DNA of 64,000 bases from Terriglobia bacterium (GTDB lineage Bacteria; Acidobacteriota; Terriglobia; Terriglobales; Acidobacteriaceae), in NCBI GenBank assembly GCA_020072815.1, contig JAIQGE010000015.1:43825-107824 (forward strand). Reading direction: 5' to 3'. Below, piece by piece: positions 28,137 through 36,831 of the stretch. The first letter of the stretch is position 1, and each line of letters opens with the position of its first letter. The notes below the pieces were generated by a model. The model had not been told where the DNA came from, searched no databases, and saw nothing but the letters and a program-made list of their open reading frames with translations. The position numbers and the translations under genes were made by a program.

Positions 28137-29839
28137 GATCGAAAATGAGACTGTCGCTCGTCGCGATGCTCGCTTTGTGTATCACTGGGGCCGTTGGTTG
28201 GACGCTCTACCAGGGGCCCGCAGGCGCCGCCCGTCCGCTGGACCAGTTGGTGCCGGAAGGCGCGCTGTTGTACATCGAAGCCAGGGACTTCGCCGGCCTG
28301 ATGAAGGACTGGAACGCGTCGCCGGAGAAGGCCCAGTGGCTGAAGAGCGACGACTATCGCGTGTTCTCGAATTCACGGCTCTTCCTGCGGCTCAGCAAAG
28401 CGTCTGACGAATTTGCCGTGGCCGCCGGTGTTCCCCCGAACATGAAGTTCCTGGATGACGCCGCGGGCAAAGAGAGCGCGCTGGCCATCTACAACATCGG
28501 CGAACTGGAATTCCTGTACATTAGCCGCATGAGTTCTGGGAGTTTTGTGCAGTCGCCGCTGTGGCAGTCGCGCAACAAGTTCCAGCCGCGCACGGCGGGA
28601 GGCAAATCGTTTTACACGCGCAAGGACGAAGCATCCGGACGCGTAGTGGCTTTCGCCGTGGCCGACGACTACCTGGTCCTGGCGACGCGCGAAGACCTGG
28701 TGGCCGGCGCACTCGAGTTGCTGGGCGGGAGCAAGGGCCATACCATCCGGCAGGAAGGCTGGTACACCAAGGCCCTGGCTGCGGCGCCTCCGGCGGCGGG
28801 CGACTTGCGCATGGTGATGCATCTGGAAAAACTCGCGGTGACGCCGCACTTCCGCACTTATTGGGTGCAGCGGAACATTACGGAGATGCAGAGCTATGAG
28901 AGCGCTGTGTCAGACCTCTACCGCCAAGGCGCGGCTTACCGCGAGGAGAGAGTCATCCTGCCGGCCAAGAGCAGCGACGAAGACACATCACTCGCGCAGT
29001 CAGCGCAGGCGGTGACCGGACTGCTGAGCATGGTGCCCAAAGATTACGGGTTCTATCGCGCCGGCCAAACAGACGCCAAGAGCAGCCTGGCGGTGGTGGA
29101 ACAGAAGATCATCGCGCCGCATTTTGGAGCCGCGCCGGCTGAAAAGCTGGCTCCGCAAGTGCAACTTGGCGGCGGGCAAACCGGCTCCAGTTCTGACCTG
29201 GAGACGCGCATTGACGTTGAGCCTGCATCGCGCACGGTGGGCGGGAACGCGCGCGAAGGATTGCAGAAACAATTTGAAAGCGCCAATGTGCAAGCCATGC
29301 TGGTGGTGCAGTCCACGCGCAAGAACACAGACGGTGTGCTGCTGGACAATCCTTCCGTAGTGGTAATTGCGGCCGCCAACGACTGGGATTTTCCCGCCTT
29401 GCAGAAAGCGCTGCAGGATGTGCTGGCGCCGGGCATGACGGCGTCACGCCTCGGCGTCCAGTGGCGCGAAGTGAAAGATGCCGGCGGTTATTTCGAACTT
29501 GACGGGCTTTCGCCCCTGCAGATGGCCGCGCGCGGCAAGCTGCTGCTTTTTGCAAATGACGCGGCGGCTCTGTCCGCGGTGCTGCAGGCCAAGACTCCGG
29601 CGGGTTCGCCGGTGAACTATGCCGCAGGTTTCAGCCATAGTCGCGAACGGCAGAACTTCTATGAGTTCACGTCGCTGGTGGACCGTGGTTCAGGCGCGCC
29701 TGCCAACGAACCGCAATTCTTCTCCCGCAATGTGGCCAGCTTCAGCCGCAGCTTTGCCCGCGTGGAATCTGAAGAAGTGGTAGTGCGCCAGAATAAGGAT
29801 AGAATCCAGCAGACGGTAACCTATCATTGGACGCAGTAA
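28133..29839 (+). CDS. Exported hypothetical protein (DUF3352-like?)
   Basis: 568 residues. The ATG at 28133 has AAGGAG 7 bases before it and overlaps the TPR gene stop (ATGA). The N terminus is a signal or anchor (about 7-25). The next words, LVPEGALLYIEARDFAGLMKDW, resemble the start of DUF3352-type exported proteins that open with 'P-x-A-L-x-Y'. The rest is mixed alpha/beta without recognised catalytic motifs; two similar halves may exist (the segment near LVLATREDLV and that near LLLFANDAAAL both follow a 'display and discard' pattern). It ends just before the transpeptidase-like gene. Function unknown; family call tentative. Confidence 0.8.
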   Translation: MRSKMRLSLVAMLALCITGAVGWTLYQGPAGAARPLDQLVPEGALLYIEARDFAGLMKDWNASPEKAQWLKSDDYRVFSNSRLFLRLSKASDEFAVAAGVPPNMKFLDDAAGKESALAIYNIGELEFLYISRMSSGSFVQSPLWQSRNKFQPRTAGGKSFYTRKDEASGRVVAFAVADDYLVLATREDLVAGALELLGGSKGHTIRQEGWYTKALAAAPPAAGDLRMVMHLEKLAVTPHFRTYWVQRNITEMQSYESAVSDLYRQGAAYREERVILPAKSSDEDTSLAQSAQAVTGLLSMVPKDYGFYRAGQTDAKSSLAVVEQKIIAPHFGAAPAEKLAPQVQLGGGQTGSSSDLETRIDVEPASRTVGGNAREGLQKQFESANVQAMLVVQSTRKNTDGVLLDNPSVVVIAAANDWDFPALQKALQDVLAPGMTASRLGVQWREVKDAGGYFELDGLSPLQMAARGKLLLFANDAAALSAVLQAKTPAGSPVNYAAGFSHSRERQNFYEFTSLVDRGSGAPANEPQFFSRNVASFSRSFARVESEEVVVRQNKDRIQQTVTYHWTQ

Positions 29840-30651
29840 CCAAAGTGAAGGCGGCGCGAACTGGATTGCTGCTGCTGTTCTTGTGGCAGAGCGCGCTGCC
29901 GCCCTGCGTCTCCGCCGGCGATCTGCACGCGCAATCCGCGGCTGCGGTCTTCGCGCGGCAATTTACCAGTCCGGATCTCTCCTACATCGCGCTGGACGAG
30001 AACGGCCAAGTCGTGGCCCAGCGCTGGCCGGATGCCGATCGCATGGTCCCCGTCGGCTCGCTGGTTAAGCCCTTCGTGGCCGTGGCTTACGGTCGCACGC
30101 ACGCGTCGTTTCCACGCTTTCGCTGCGAAGGCAAGAAGACATGCTGGCTGCCGCGCGGACACGGCAACCTGGGCATCGCCCAGGCGATCGCCTTCTCCTG
30201 CAACTCTTACTTCCGGCAATTGGCAGCAAACTCCGCGCCTGATTCTGCTGCCTCCACGCTGGAACGTTTTGGCGTAAGTCCGGCCAACGACGGCCTGAGC
30301 GGAAGCGCCGCCCCGCTGGCGTTGGTCCACGCCTACTTGGAACTGGCGAGTCTGGGCGAAGAACGCGCTGTGGCTCCTATCCTGAGCGGCATGACCATGT
30401 CCGCTCAGAAAGGAACTGGCAAAGCGGTGAGCGCGGAGTTGCCGCGCACGGCAGCGCTGGCCAAAACCGGCACCGCACCGTGTACTCACGCGAAGAAAGC
30501 TCCCGGCGACGGCTTTGCCGTAGTGATGGCGCCGGCCGGGCATCCGCGCTTCGTGCTGCTGGTCCGCGTGCATGGCAGGCCCGGGGCAGCCGCTGCAGAC
30601 GTGGCGGGGCGCATGATCGCGGCTGTTGACGGCGATGGTGCGTCTCGATGA
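29827..30651 (+). CDS. Minimal penicillin-binding-type transpeptidase domain protein
   Basis: 274 residues from a TTG at 29827; a GTG at 29845 is an equally reasonable start that still leaves a signal peptide (ending PPCVSA). All three active-site motifs of the penicilloyl-serine transferase fold are visible: S78-x-x-K81 in VGSLVKPF, S124-C-N126 in AFSCNSYF, and K213-T-G215 in ALAKTGTAP. The words CEGKKTCWLPRGHGN and IAQAIAFSCNSYF match class B penicillin-binding proteins. At about 240 mature residues it is far shorter than a usual PBP and has no dimerisation domain or separate TM region. It may be a peptidoglycan transpeptidase or carboxypeptidase, or a degenerate binding protein. It overlaps both neighbours. 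Confidence 0.8.
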   Translation: MDAVTKVKAARTGLLLLFLWQSALPPCVSAGDLHAQSAAAVFARQFTSPDLSYIALDENGQVVAQRWPDADRMVPVGSLVKPFVAVAYGRTHASFPRFRCEGKKTCWLPRGHGNLGIAQAIAFSCNSYFRQLAANSAPDSAASTLERFGVSPANDGLSGSAAPLALVHAYLELASLGEERAVAPILSGMTMSAQKGTGKAVSAELPRTAALAKTGTAPCTHAKKAPGDGFAVVMAPAGHPRFVLLVRVHGRPGAAAADVAGRMIAAVDGDGASR

Positions 30652-31676
30652 AGCGCTTCCACCTCGCTGCGTTCTTCTTTCTGGCGCCGTTCAGCGCCCA
30701 AGCCGGCGACGTCAGCATCGGCGTACTGGGATTGTTTCATCCCAGAGAGATCGTCGTCGCGCCGCGCGCCGGGCATGTGCTGGAATGCTTGGCCGGCGGC
30801 AAGCGATGGACAGTCACTGCGCCGCTCCGTCTGCGACTGGAAGGTTCCGGGGCAAGAATCATTTTGGACGATAACGCCGCGCCAGTCCCCGCAGTCCGCT
30901 GCGACGATGGCCAGAATGGACCCGCAGAGTTTTCAGTAGCGGTTCCGGAGAAGATCTCGCGGCGCTACGCCGGCAAACTGGAAGTGGAAGCTCAGCGTCG
31001 CGAGTTGTTGATCACCGTCAAGATGGAGATGGAGACCGCCGTGGCGTCTGTGGTCGCCGCAGAAAGCCCGCCGGATGCTCCCATGGAAGCGCTCAAAGCT
31101 CAAGCCGTGGCGGCGCGATCGTTTCTGGCGGCCGGGAAGGGCCGCCACCACGGATTTGATTTCTGTGACACCACTCACTGCCAGTTCCTGCGTGAGTCGC
31201 CCAAGTCAGGGTCGCCGGCCGCGCGTGCAGCAGCAGAGACGAGCGGCATGGTGCTGGCTTATCGAGATGAGGTCTTTGCCGCCATGTACAGCGCGAGCTG
31301 CGGTGGGAGAACTCATTCACTGGAGGAATTGGGAATCCCGGTGCGCGATTATCCTTACTTCGCGGTGCCTTGCGAGTATTGCCATCGCCATCCCGAACGT
31401 TGGGTGGCCGCGCTCAGCGCGGAAGACGCCGCGAGTTTGAAAGGCACGGAAAGCTCGCGGCTCAAGCTGGCGCGGAAGCTAGGCTGGCAGACCGTTCCCA
31501 GCAATTCGTATGCAACCCATCGCCAGGGCGATCTGGTATTGGTCAAAGGCACGGGCTCGGGGCACGGAATCGGCTTGTGCGAGCGCGGCGCGCTTGACAT
31601 GGCGCGGCAAGGCGCGCAGTTTCAGGAGATCCTGGCGCATTACTATCCGAACACGGCGGTGAAGCAGCTGCCGTGA
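30648..31676 (+). CDS. SpoIID/LytB-domain protein
   Basis: 342 residues. A signal peptide (about 1-20) is followed by about 100 residues of beta-rich sequence, then the SpoIID domain. The conserved Glu is E139 in VVAAESPPDAPMEALKAQAV, followed by AARSFLA, SCGGRTHSLEE and GSGHGIGLCERGALDMA, the usual signatures. In sporulating Firmicutes SpoIID is a lytic transglycosylase that cuts stem-peptide-free glycan; homologues in non-sporulators are linked to peptidoglycan remodelling. A four-Cys cluster (CEYC plus nearby Cys) is an addition. It starts on the ATGA overlap with the transpeptidase gene and closes the six-gene operon. Confidence 0.9.
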   Translation: MKRFHLAAFFFLAPFSAQAGDVSIGVLGLFHPREIVVAPRAGHVLECLAGGKRWTVTAPLRLRLEGSGARIILDDNAAPVPAVRCDDGQNGPAEFSVAVPEKISRRYAGKLEVEAQRRELLITVKMEMETAVASVVAAESPPDAPMEALKAQAVAARSFLAAGKGRHHGFDFCDTTHCQFLRESPKSGSPAARAAAETSGMVLAYRDEVFAAMYSASCGGRTHSLEELGIPVRDYPYFAVPCEYCHRHPERWVAALSAEDAASLKGTESSRLKLARKLGWQTVPSNSYATHRQGDLVLVKGTGSGHGIGLCERGALDMARQGAQFQEILAHYYPNTAVKQLP

Positions 31677-31680
31677 GACA

Positions 31681-32172
31681 TCATCCCGCCTGAGAGTGCA
31701 CGGCCTTCAGGTACGCGTTGATGGCGGCAGCGTGTCCCACGATGAAGCGCGAAACAAAGCGGAAGACCGGATTGTAGACTTCGCCGTTCTCGGTGATGGT
31801 CAAAGAGCAGCCCTCCGCGGTGGGAGTGATCTCGTACGTCCACGTTCCGCCGAAAGGCAGCTTGGGGTCGGCAATCCGGGTGACCAGGCGGCGCGGCGGC
31901 ACGGACTCAACGGCCTCAAAGGTGATGGTCTGCCCGCGCAGGTCGGTTTCGCGCCACATGCGGTGACCATCGCGCGCCGGGAGTTCCTGGTACTTCACCA
32001 AGTCCTGGCGCCAAAAGGGCGGGCCGCTGACCAGTTTCCAGACAACCTCCGGCGGCCGCCGCAGAGTTGTGGTGCGCGACACGGTGTGGTTCTTGGGCAG
32101 CATGGCTCCGGTGACCACGACCAGCATCAGCGGCACGGCAATAATCAGGGCGATGATCAAGATCCATTTCAT
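31681..32172 (-). CDS. SRPBCC-family protein with N-terminal membrane anchor
   Basis: 163 residues. A hydrophobic N-terminal helix (about 3-24) is followed by an SRPBCC (START/polyketide-cyclase-like) fold: RPPEVVWKLVSGPPFWRQ, then an alternating beta section with GGTWTYEITPTAEGCSLTITENG, and a C-terminal helix RFIVGHAAAINAYLKAV. The fold binds hydrophobic ligands; here it would face the periplasm or membrane. The gene is convergent with the SpoIID operon (5-base gap between stops). Specific function unknown. Confidence 0.85.
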   Translation of the reverse strand: MKWILIIALIIAVPLMLVVVTGAMLPKNHTVSRTTTLRRPPEVVWKLVSGPPFWRQDLVKYQELPARDGHRMWRETDLRGQTITFEAVESVPPRRLVTRIADPKLPFGGTWTYEITPTAEGCSLTITENGEVYNPVFRFVSRFIVGHAAAINAYLKAVHSQAG

Positions 32173-32409
32173 GGCATACCAAGATAATTTGATTCGTCAA
32201 CGCAGGGTAGATATTTTCTCATTTTGGTGGTTCGTGCCGGGTGCGCCAGGCCGCGGCCGAGAAACCCGTTTCGAAGCTGCACGAACGCAAAGGTCGTGGG
32301 CCGCGCCGGGCTTCCGAGCATGTCCGTAGAAATCTCGACAATGGGATTGCGGGCGGTTACACTCTGCAATCACTTTCAAAACAAAACTACAACTCAAGGA
32401 ACCAACAGC

Positions 32410-32790
32410 ATGAAATTCCTGAGCCACCTGGAACCTGTTGTTTACGCCGCGCTGCGCATTGTTTGTGGGTTTCTGTTTTCGTGCCATGGCGCACAAAAGC
32501 TGTTTGGAGCGTTTGGCGGTCACGCCCAACTCCATGATTATTGGATGTTAGCGGCGGGAGTGATTGAGTTCGCCGCAGGCATCCTGATCCTGCTGGGGGT
32601 GTTGACGCGCCTGGCGGCGTTCATCGCCAGCGGCGAGATGGCGTTTGCTTATTTTCTGAAACATTCCGGATGGGGCATGAACTTCTTTCCCATCATGAAC
32701 CATGGTGAGGCGGCCGTGCTGTATTGCTTTGTGTTCTTCTTTATCGCCTGCCGGGGCGCCGGGAAGTTTGCCGCGGCGGACAAGAGCTGA
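32410..32790 (+). CDS. DoxX family membrane protein
   Basis: 126 residues from ATG 32410, with AAGGA 10 bases upstream. It has four predicted TM helices and the family words RIVCGFLFSCHGAQKLFGAFGG and FAAGILILLGVLTRLAAFIASGEMAFAYF near the middle. DoxX proteins are small integral membrane proteins, some linked to redox or thiosulphate metabolism; the role of this subtype is not established. It is a single gene, convergent with the aminotransferase at 32803. Confidence 0.88.
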   Translation: MKFLSHLEPVVYAALRIVCGFLFSCHGAQKLFGAFGGHAQLHDYWMLAAGVIEFAAGILILLGVLTRLAAFIASGEMAFAYFLKHSGWGMNFFPIMNHGEAAVLYCFVFFFIACRGAGKFAAADKS

Positions 32791-32802
32791 GCGGCGGGCG
32801 CC

Positions 32803-33921
32803 TTACGCCATTGCCGACGCGGCCAAAGATTCCTTGTAAGCATCCAGTCCGCGACCGAGTTGCTGGAGAGCGTCGCGGACGGCTTCAGTCGGAATGCCCA
32901 CGCCGACCCTGAAGCGGCCGGGCGATTCAAAAAAGTGGCCGGGGACCACGGCGGTATCAAAATCGCGGCGCAACAGCTCACAGAGAGCATCTACGTTGCC
33001 GCGCTTCAGGCGCGGGAAAACGATGGTCCCGTGTTCGGGCCAATAGTATTCCAGGTCGTCGCGTTGCCGCAGGAACTCATGAAGCAGAGCGCGGTTCTCG
33101 TCGAGCATGGCCTTCATGCGCGCGGCGATCGTCGGAAGGTTATCAAAGGCGACCACGCTCAACAGTTCAGCAGGATAAGGGTACGTGGCCGCGTGAACGT
33201 CATGAATGCGCCAAATGCGGGCCGCCAGTTGCGGCGGCGCAAGCACCCAGCCACAACGCAGGCCGCTCAGGCCGTACGCTTTGGTAAGGCTATTAGTGAT
33301 CAGGAAGCGCTCCGGAGCCAGATGGAAAGCGGTGTGCGGGGCGTTCTCAAACAGCATTTCGCGATAGACCTCATCCACGATGACAAATGCGTTGCTCCTC
33401 CCGGCCAGCATCGCAATCTGACGCAGGACGGCATCCGGCGTCTGCGCTCCGCTGGGGTTATGCAGGTTGCACAAGACTATGGCGCGGGTGCGGGGAGTCA
33501 GATTGCGTTCAAGATCGTCCAGATCAATGGCGAAGTTGTCTTCCGGGCGGCGCAGGAAGCGCTTGATGGTAAGTCCCAGATAGCGCGCCGCGCCCAGGAT
33601 GGGATCGTAGGCCGGCTGCTCGATCAGCACTTCGTCGCCGGGCTCGGTGGCGGCGGCCAGGGCCAGATAGTTGGCGAAGGACGTACCCATCGCGCTGACC
33701 ACCGATTCCTGCGGCACACGGTAGCGCCGGGCAATCGCTTGCAGCAGGGGACCGTAGCCATAGCCGTCCGGCCCGTTGATCTCCAGCTGGTCCATGGTCA
33801 CGCCCAAATCGGCAAGCGGGAAGCCGGCAACGCCGCTGGTGGCCAAATTGTGTTTGGCCGCGGAGCGCAGCTTGGCCCACTCCATGTATGGCGATCCGGC
33901 GTTGCTGCGAACATATGTCAT
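32803..33921 (-). CDS. Class I/II PLP-dependent aminotransferase
   Basis: 372 residues from ATG 33921, which overlaps the permease stop (ATGA). Fold-type I signatures are clear: CNLHNPSGAQTP (Asn and Pro of the PLP site), VIVDEVYREML (Asp to the pyridine nitrogen) and the PLP Lys in TNSLTKAYGLSGLRCGW. It binds PLP and transfers the amino group of an amino acid or amine to a keto acid. Coupling to an APC-family amino-acid permease suggests it catabolises what the permease imports. Substrate cannot be told from sequence. The same frame stays open upstream inside the permease gene; that part is spurious. Confidence 0.9.
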   Translation of the reverse strand: MTYVRSNAGSPYMEWAKLRSAAKHNLATSGVAGFPLADLGVTMDQLEINGPDGYGYGPLLQAIARRYRVPQESVVSAMGTSFANYLALAAATEPGDEVLIEQPAYDPILGAARYLGLTIKRFLRRPEDNFAIDLDDLERNLTPRTRAIVLCNLHNPSGAQTPDAVLRQIAMLAGRSNAFVIVDEVYREMLFENAPHTAFHLAPERFLITNSLTKAYGLSGLRCGWVLAPPQLAARIWRIHDVHAATYPYPAELLSVVAFDNLPTIAARMKAMLDENRALLHEFLRQRDDLEYYWPEHGTIVFPRLKRGNVDALCELLRRDFDTAVVPGHFFESPGRFRVGVGIPTEAVRDALQQLGRGLDAYKESLAASAMA

Positions 33922-35267
33922 GCGCGTGCTGTCCTCCTCCAAATGTAATACACGGGCACGCCGGCGGCCAAAATGGCAAAGCCTATGACCGTATCGGCGG
34001 GAAACTTGTAAATCGTCACGGCAACCACGGCAGCGCAGGCCGTGCAGAAAAGCGCGGTGGTGATGGGATGGCCGGGCATGCGGAAAGACGGTTGTTCGTC
34101 CGTCCGTCGCCGCAAGACGAACAAGCATCCGGCGGTGAGCGCCCAGAACATGGCGTCCATGGAGATGACGTAGTTCAGGATTTTTCCGTAGCTGCCGGAG
34201 AGCAGGATCACCATGGTCCAGACGCTTTGCAGGATGATGGCGACTACCGGAACGCGCGTGCGCGGGTGCACCCAGGCAAGCTGGCGGAAGAACACACCGT
34301 CTTCCGCCATGGCAAAGTAAACGCGTGGCGCGGTGAGCACGCTCTGGCTGAGAAAGCCAAGGGTGGACGCGGCAATCCCCAGCGCGATCAGCGTGCCTCC
34401 TGCCGGCCCCAGGGCGAGCCGCATTACGGACGAAGCCGGAGTGGCGCTGAGTGCCAGGCCGTTCACGCTCAGCACTCGTACATAGACATAATTCGCCGAA
34501 GTGCAAAGCAACGCCACACCGACCACGCCCAGCACCAGGGCGCGAGGCAGGTCGCGGCGCGGGTCTTTCATTTCTCCGGCGACAAAGCTCGCCGTCTGCC
34601 ACCCGCCGTAGGCAAACACCACTGGCACCAGCGCGGCCCCGAACGACGAGAACAATCCGGAAGAAACAGGCTGATCGAGCAAGGGTTTCCACGGAACGTG
34701 AACGCCATGCACCAGGAAGGCTCCGGCGCCCACCAGGATGGCAATAGCAACGATCTTGATGACCATCAGGCCACTTTGGACGGTCCCACCCGCGCGAACT
34801 CCCAGGCAATTCACCACGGTCAACAGGAGCAACGTAATCAAAGCGACCACGGAAACTTGCCAGTCGGCGGCGTGCCGTCCCATGAGCTCGAAGAAATAAC
34901 GGGCGAAGGTAACGGCCACGGCGGCCATTCCGCCGGTCTGGATTACCAGCAGCAGGACCCATCCGTACAGGAACGCTACCAGAGGATTGTAGGCGTCGCG
35001 CAGGTAGGCGTATTGTCCGCCGACCTGAGGCATGCGGGAAGCAAGCTCGGCCCATATGAACGCGGCGGTCAAAGCGAGCAGGCCGCCAGCGACCCAAGCG
35101 CCCAGCACCAGAGCGGGCGTGTGGACCCGTTGCGCCACGACATATGGGTTAATAAAGATGCCTGCGCCGACGATGCCGCCCATGACCAGCATGGTGGCAT
35201 CGAAGAGGCCGAGACGTCGCGCCAGAGGCGGGGAAGAGGCGAGGGGCGGAGGCGCGTCAGCGCTCAT
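33918..35267 (-). CDS. APC-family amino acid permease
   Basis: 449 residues with about 12 predicted TM helices. The N-terminal family signature (FDATMLVMGGIVGAGIFINP) is present, then AWVAGGLLALTAAFIWAELASRMPQVGG, a typical APC superfamily motif. It imports or exchanges amino acids or polyamines across the inner membrane. It precedes the aminotransferase in a two-gene operon with translational coupling. The exact substrate is unknown. Confidence 0.9.
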   Translation of the reverse strand: MSADAPPPLASSPPLARRLGLFDATMLVMGGIVGAGIFINPYVVAQRVHTPALVLGAWVAGGLLALTAAFIWAELASRMPQVGGQYAYLRDAYNPLVAFLYGWVLLLVIQTGGMAAVAVTFARYFFELMGRHAADWQVSVVALITLLLLTVVNCLGVRAGGTVQSGLMVIKIVAIAILVGAGAFLVHGVHVPWKPLLDQPVSSGLFSSFGAALVPVVFAYGGWQTASFVAGEMKDPRRDLPRALVLGVVGVALLCTSANYVYVRVLSVNGLALSATPASSVMRLALGPAGGTLIALGIAASTLGFLSQSVLTAPRVYFAMAEDGVFFRQLAWVHPRTRVPVVAIILQSVWTMVILLSGSYGKILNYVISMDAMFWALTAGCLFVLRRRTDEQPSFRMPGHPITTALFCTACAAVVAVTIYKFPADTVIGFAILAAGVPVYYIWRRTARA

Positions 35268-35292
35268 GCGCGACGATCAGAAGCCAGGCGGC

Positions 35293-36606
35293 TCACGCCT
35301 TGGCTCTTTTTCTGCGTTTGCTGACGGCGAAGCGCGCCAGCAGACGCTGCCCCAGCATGCCGAACAGGAAGGAGAGAGCAAACAGCGCGCTCAGATAGGA
35401 AGGCCCGTGGCTGAAGCGGGCAACAAGATATTCGTGGATAGCGAATCCGGCCAGCCCGGCGACCGCGCCGAACAATACCGGGGTAAGCATAATGACCACG
35501 TTGGGGACAATGGAATCATTCTTGCCGGTCATCAGCGAATGCGCAGCGGAGAACGATGATCCCAGCAATCCGAACAAAAGCACCGGCGCCACCATGCGTA
35601 CCGGGCCAGTCAGGAGCAGAAAAGGGAGCAGTGCGACGGTGGCTGCCGCGCAGATGATCAGCAGAATGCGCAGATGGTCGCCGGCCAGGCGGGTGCGGTA
35701 ATACTGGTTGGTGGAAAATTCGTCGCGCAGCTTCATGGCGTCAGCCAGACGGTCGGCGGTGATCTGCTCGTCAGGTACGGACAGCAAGGTCTCCATGGCG
35801 TTTCCGCGCCAGGTGGTGATCTTCAGCGCTTCTTCGCGCAGGATGGAAGCACGCGTGGCCAATTCACTCTTGTTGAGACCAAAGACGGCAAAGCGCTGCG
35901 CGGCATTCAGACACACCAGGCCGCCTTCAATGTCATTGCTGTCCAGGCAGCGCAGTACGTTGTCAAGCTGGTCATGCGCGGCGGCGGTCCAGGACTTGTC
36001 AGAGAGGCCGCTGCGCCGCTCCAGGAAAGCCAGTTCCACGCGGAAGGCCTGCGCTTCGCGCAACAGCCGGGCCAAAACCCGCTGATCTTCCAGCGACGCC
36101 CTTCTCCGCGGACGGGGCGAAGACATCGGCGGATCCACGCGCAACTGCGTCTGCGGCATGGGTTCAACGTTTGCCTGTGCTGGGCGCGGCGCCGTTCCCA
36201 GATGGGAAAGCAGGGCTTTCTCCTGCGTATGACTCAGCCGCTGGATTGCAGCCGGAACTTGCATCCACACCGCTTCGCCGATTTCTTCATTTTCCGCCAC
36301 GCTCTTCTCCTGAAGCACTGACATCTTCCAGAACATGACTACTTTGGGAGTGCCGTTATCAGCGTAACTGATGGTGCCCAGATAACTGCCCAGTTGGCAG
36401 GAGCAGCCGGTTTCCTGCTCCACTTCACGCAGGGCAGCTTCCTGAAAGGATTCGCCGTCTTTCACCTGGCCCTTGGGGAGCGTCCAATCTTTTTCCTGTT
36501 TGCGGTAAACGATAAGGACTTCATCGCCGCGTTCCGACGCGCGCTGGATAATTCCGCCGGCAGCCTTGATGACCGGGTTTTCCGCGGGAGCAATAGAGGT
36601 CGCCAT
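35293..36606 (-). CDS. Nudix hydrolase fused to a membrane domain
   Basis: 437 residues. The N-terminal 150 form a Nudix domain with the box GQVKDGESFQEAALREVEQE followed by TGC; it fits the G-x5-E-x7-RE-V-x-Q-E-x-G form, with Gln in place of the first Glu of the EE pair, a common variant. A Pro/Arg-rich linker (about 150-175) leads to a helical region (175-320) and then about four TM helices (about 320-425) ending in a basic tail KRRKRAKA. Nudix enzymes hydrolyse nucleoside diphosphate derivatives. The membrane extension is not part of the standard family; this looks like a distinct architecture. The gene lies 25 bases from the permease. Confidence 0.85.
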   Translation of the reverse strand: MATSIAPAENPVIKAAGGIIQRASERGDEVLIVYRKQEKDWTLPKGQVKDGESFQEAALREVEQETGCSCQLGSYLGTISYADNGTPKVVMFWKMSVLQEKSVAENEEIGEAVWMQVPAAIQRLSHTQEKALLSHLGTAPRPAQANVEPMPQTQLRVDPPMSSPRPRRRASLEDQRVLARLLREAQAFRVELAFLERRSGLSDKSWTAAAHDQLDNVLRCLDSNDIEGGLVCLNAAQRFAVFGLNKSELATRASILREEALKITTWRGNAMETLLSVPDEQITADRLADAMKLRDEFSTNQYYRTRLAGDHLRILLIICAAATVALLPFLLLTGPVRMVAPVLLFGLLGSSFSAAHSLMTGKNDSIVPNVVIMLTPVLFGAVAGLAGFAIHEYLVARFSHGPSYLSALFALSFLFGMLGQRLLARFAVSKRRKRAKA

Positions 36607-36700
36607 AGTTTAAGCAGTTCTAAATCCTGGATTGTAATGCCAGAGGGCGAAAATGCAGCCAAGGGAGTTGGGAAAGTTTTCCACAGGCAGGGGTGGGAAG

Positions 36701-36736
36701 ATCGCCGACATCGCGCGACATCGCCGACATCGCGCG
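36701..36736. repeat. 17-bp direct repeat, two copies
   Basis: ATCGCCGACATCGCGCG occurs at 36701-36717 and again at 36720-36736, separated by AC. It sits in the 225-bp spacer between the Nudix fusion gene and the next membrane protein. It could be a dispersed repeat or a protein-binding site. Confidence 0.5.
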
Positions 36737-36831
36737 TCATCGAAACCCAGCACGCACAAAAGCGTCGCGTAAACATCGCGTGGGAAGGCCTGCTCCACCC
36801 CGCCACCGCGTACGGTAGCTCTCGAACCAGC

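Noticed and set aside
33922..35097. Upstream extension of the aminotransferase frame inside the permease gene
   Set aside because: The extension is Arg/Pro-rich nonsense; the ATG at 33921 overlaps the permease stop and begins the true fold.
33888..35324. A 478-codon open frame antisense to the APC permease
   Set aside because: The composition is hydrophilic and repetitive (His, Gln, Gly, Arg), with no family words; the permease on the other strand is clear.
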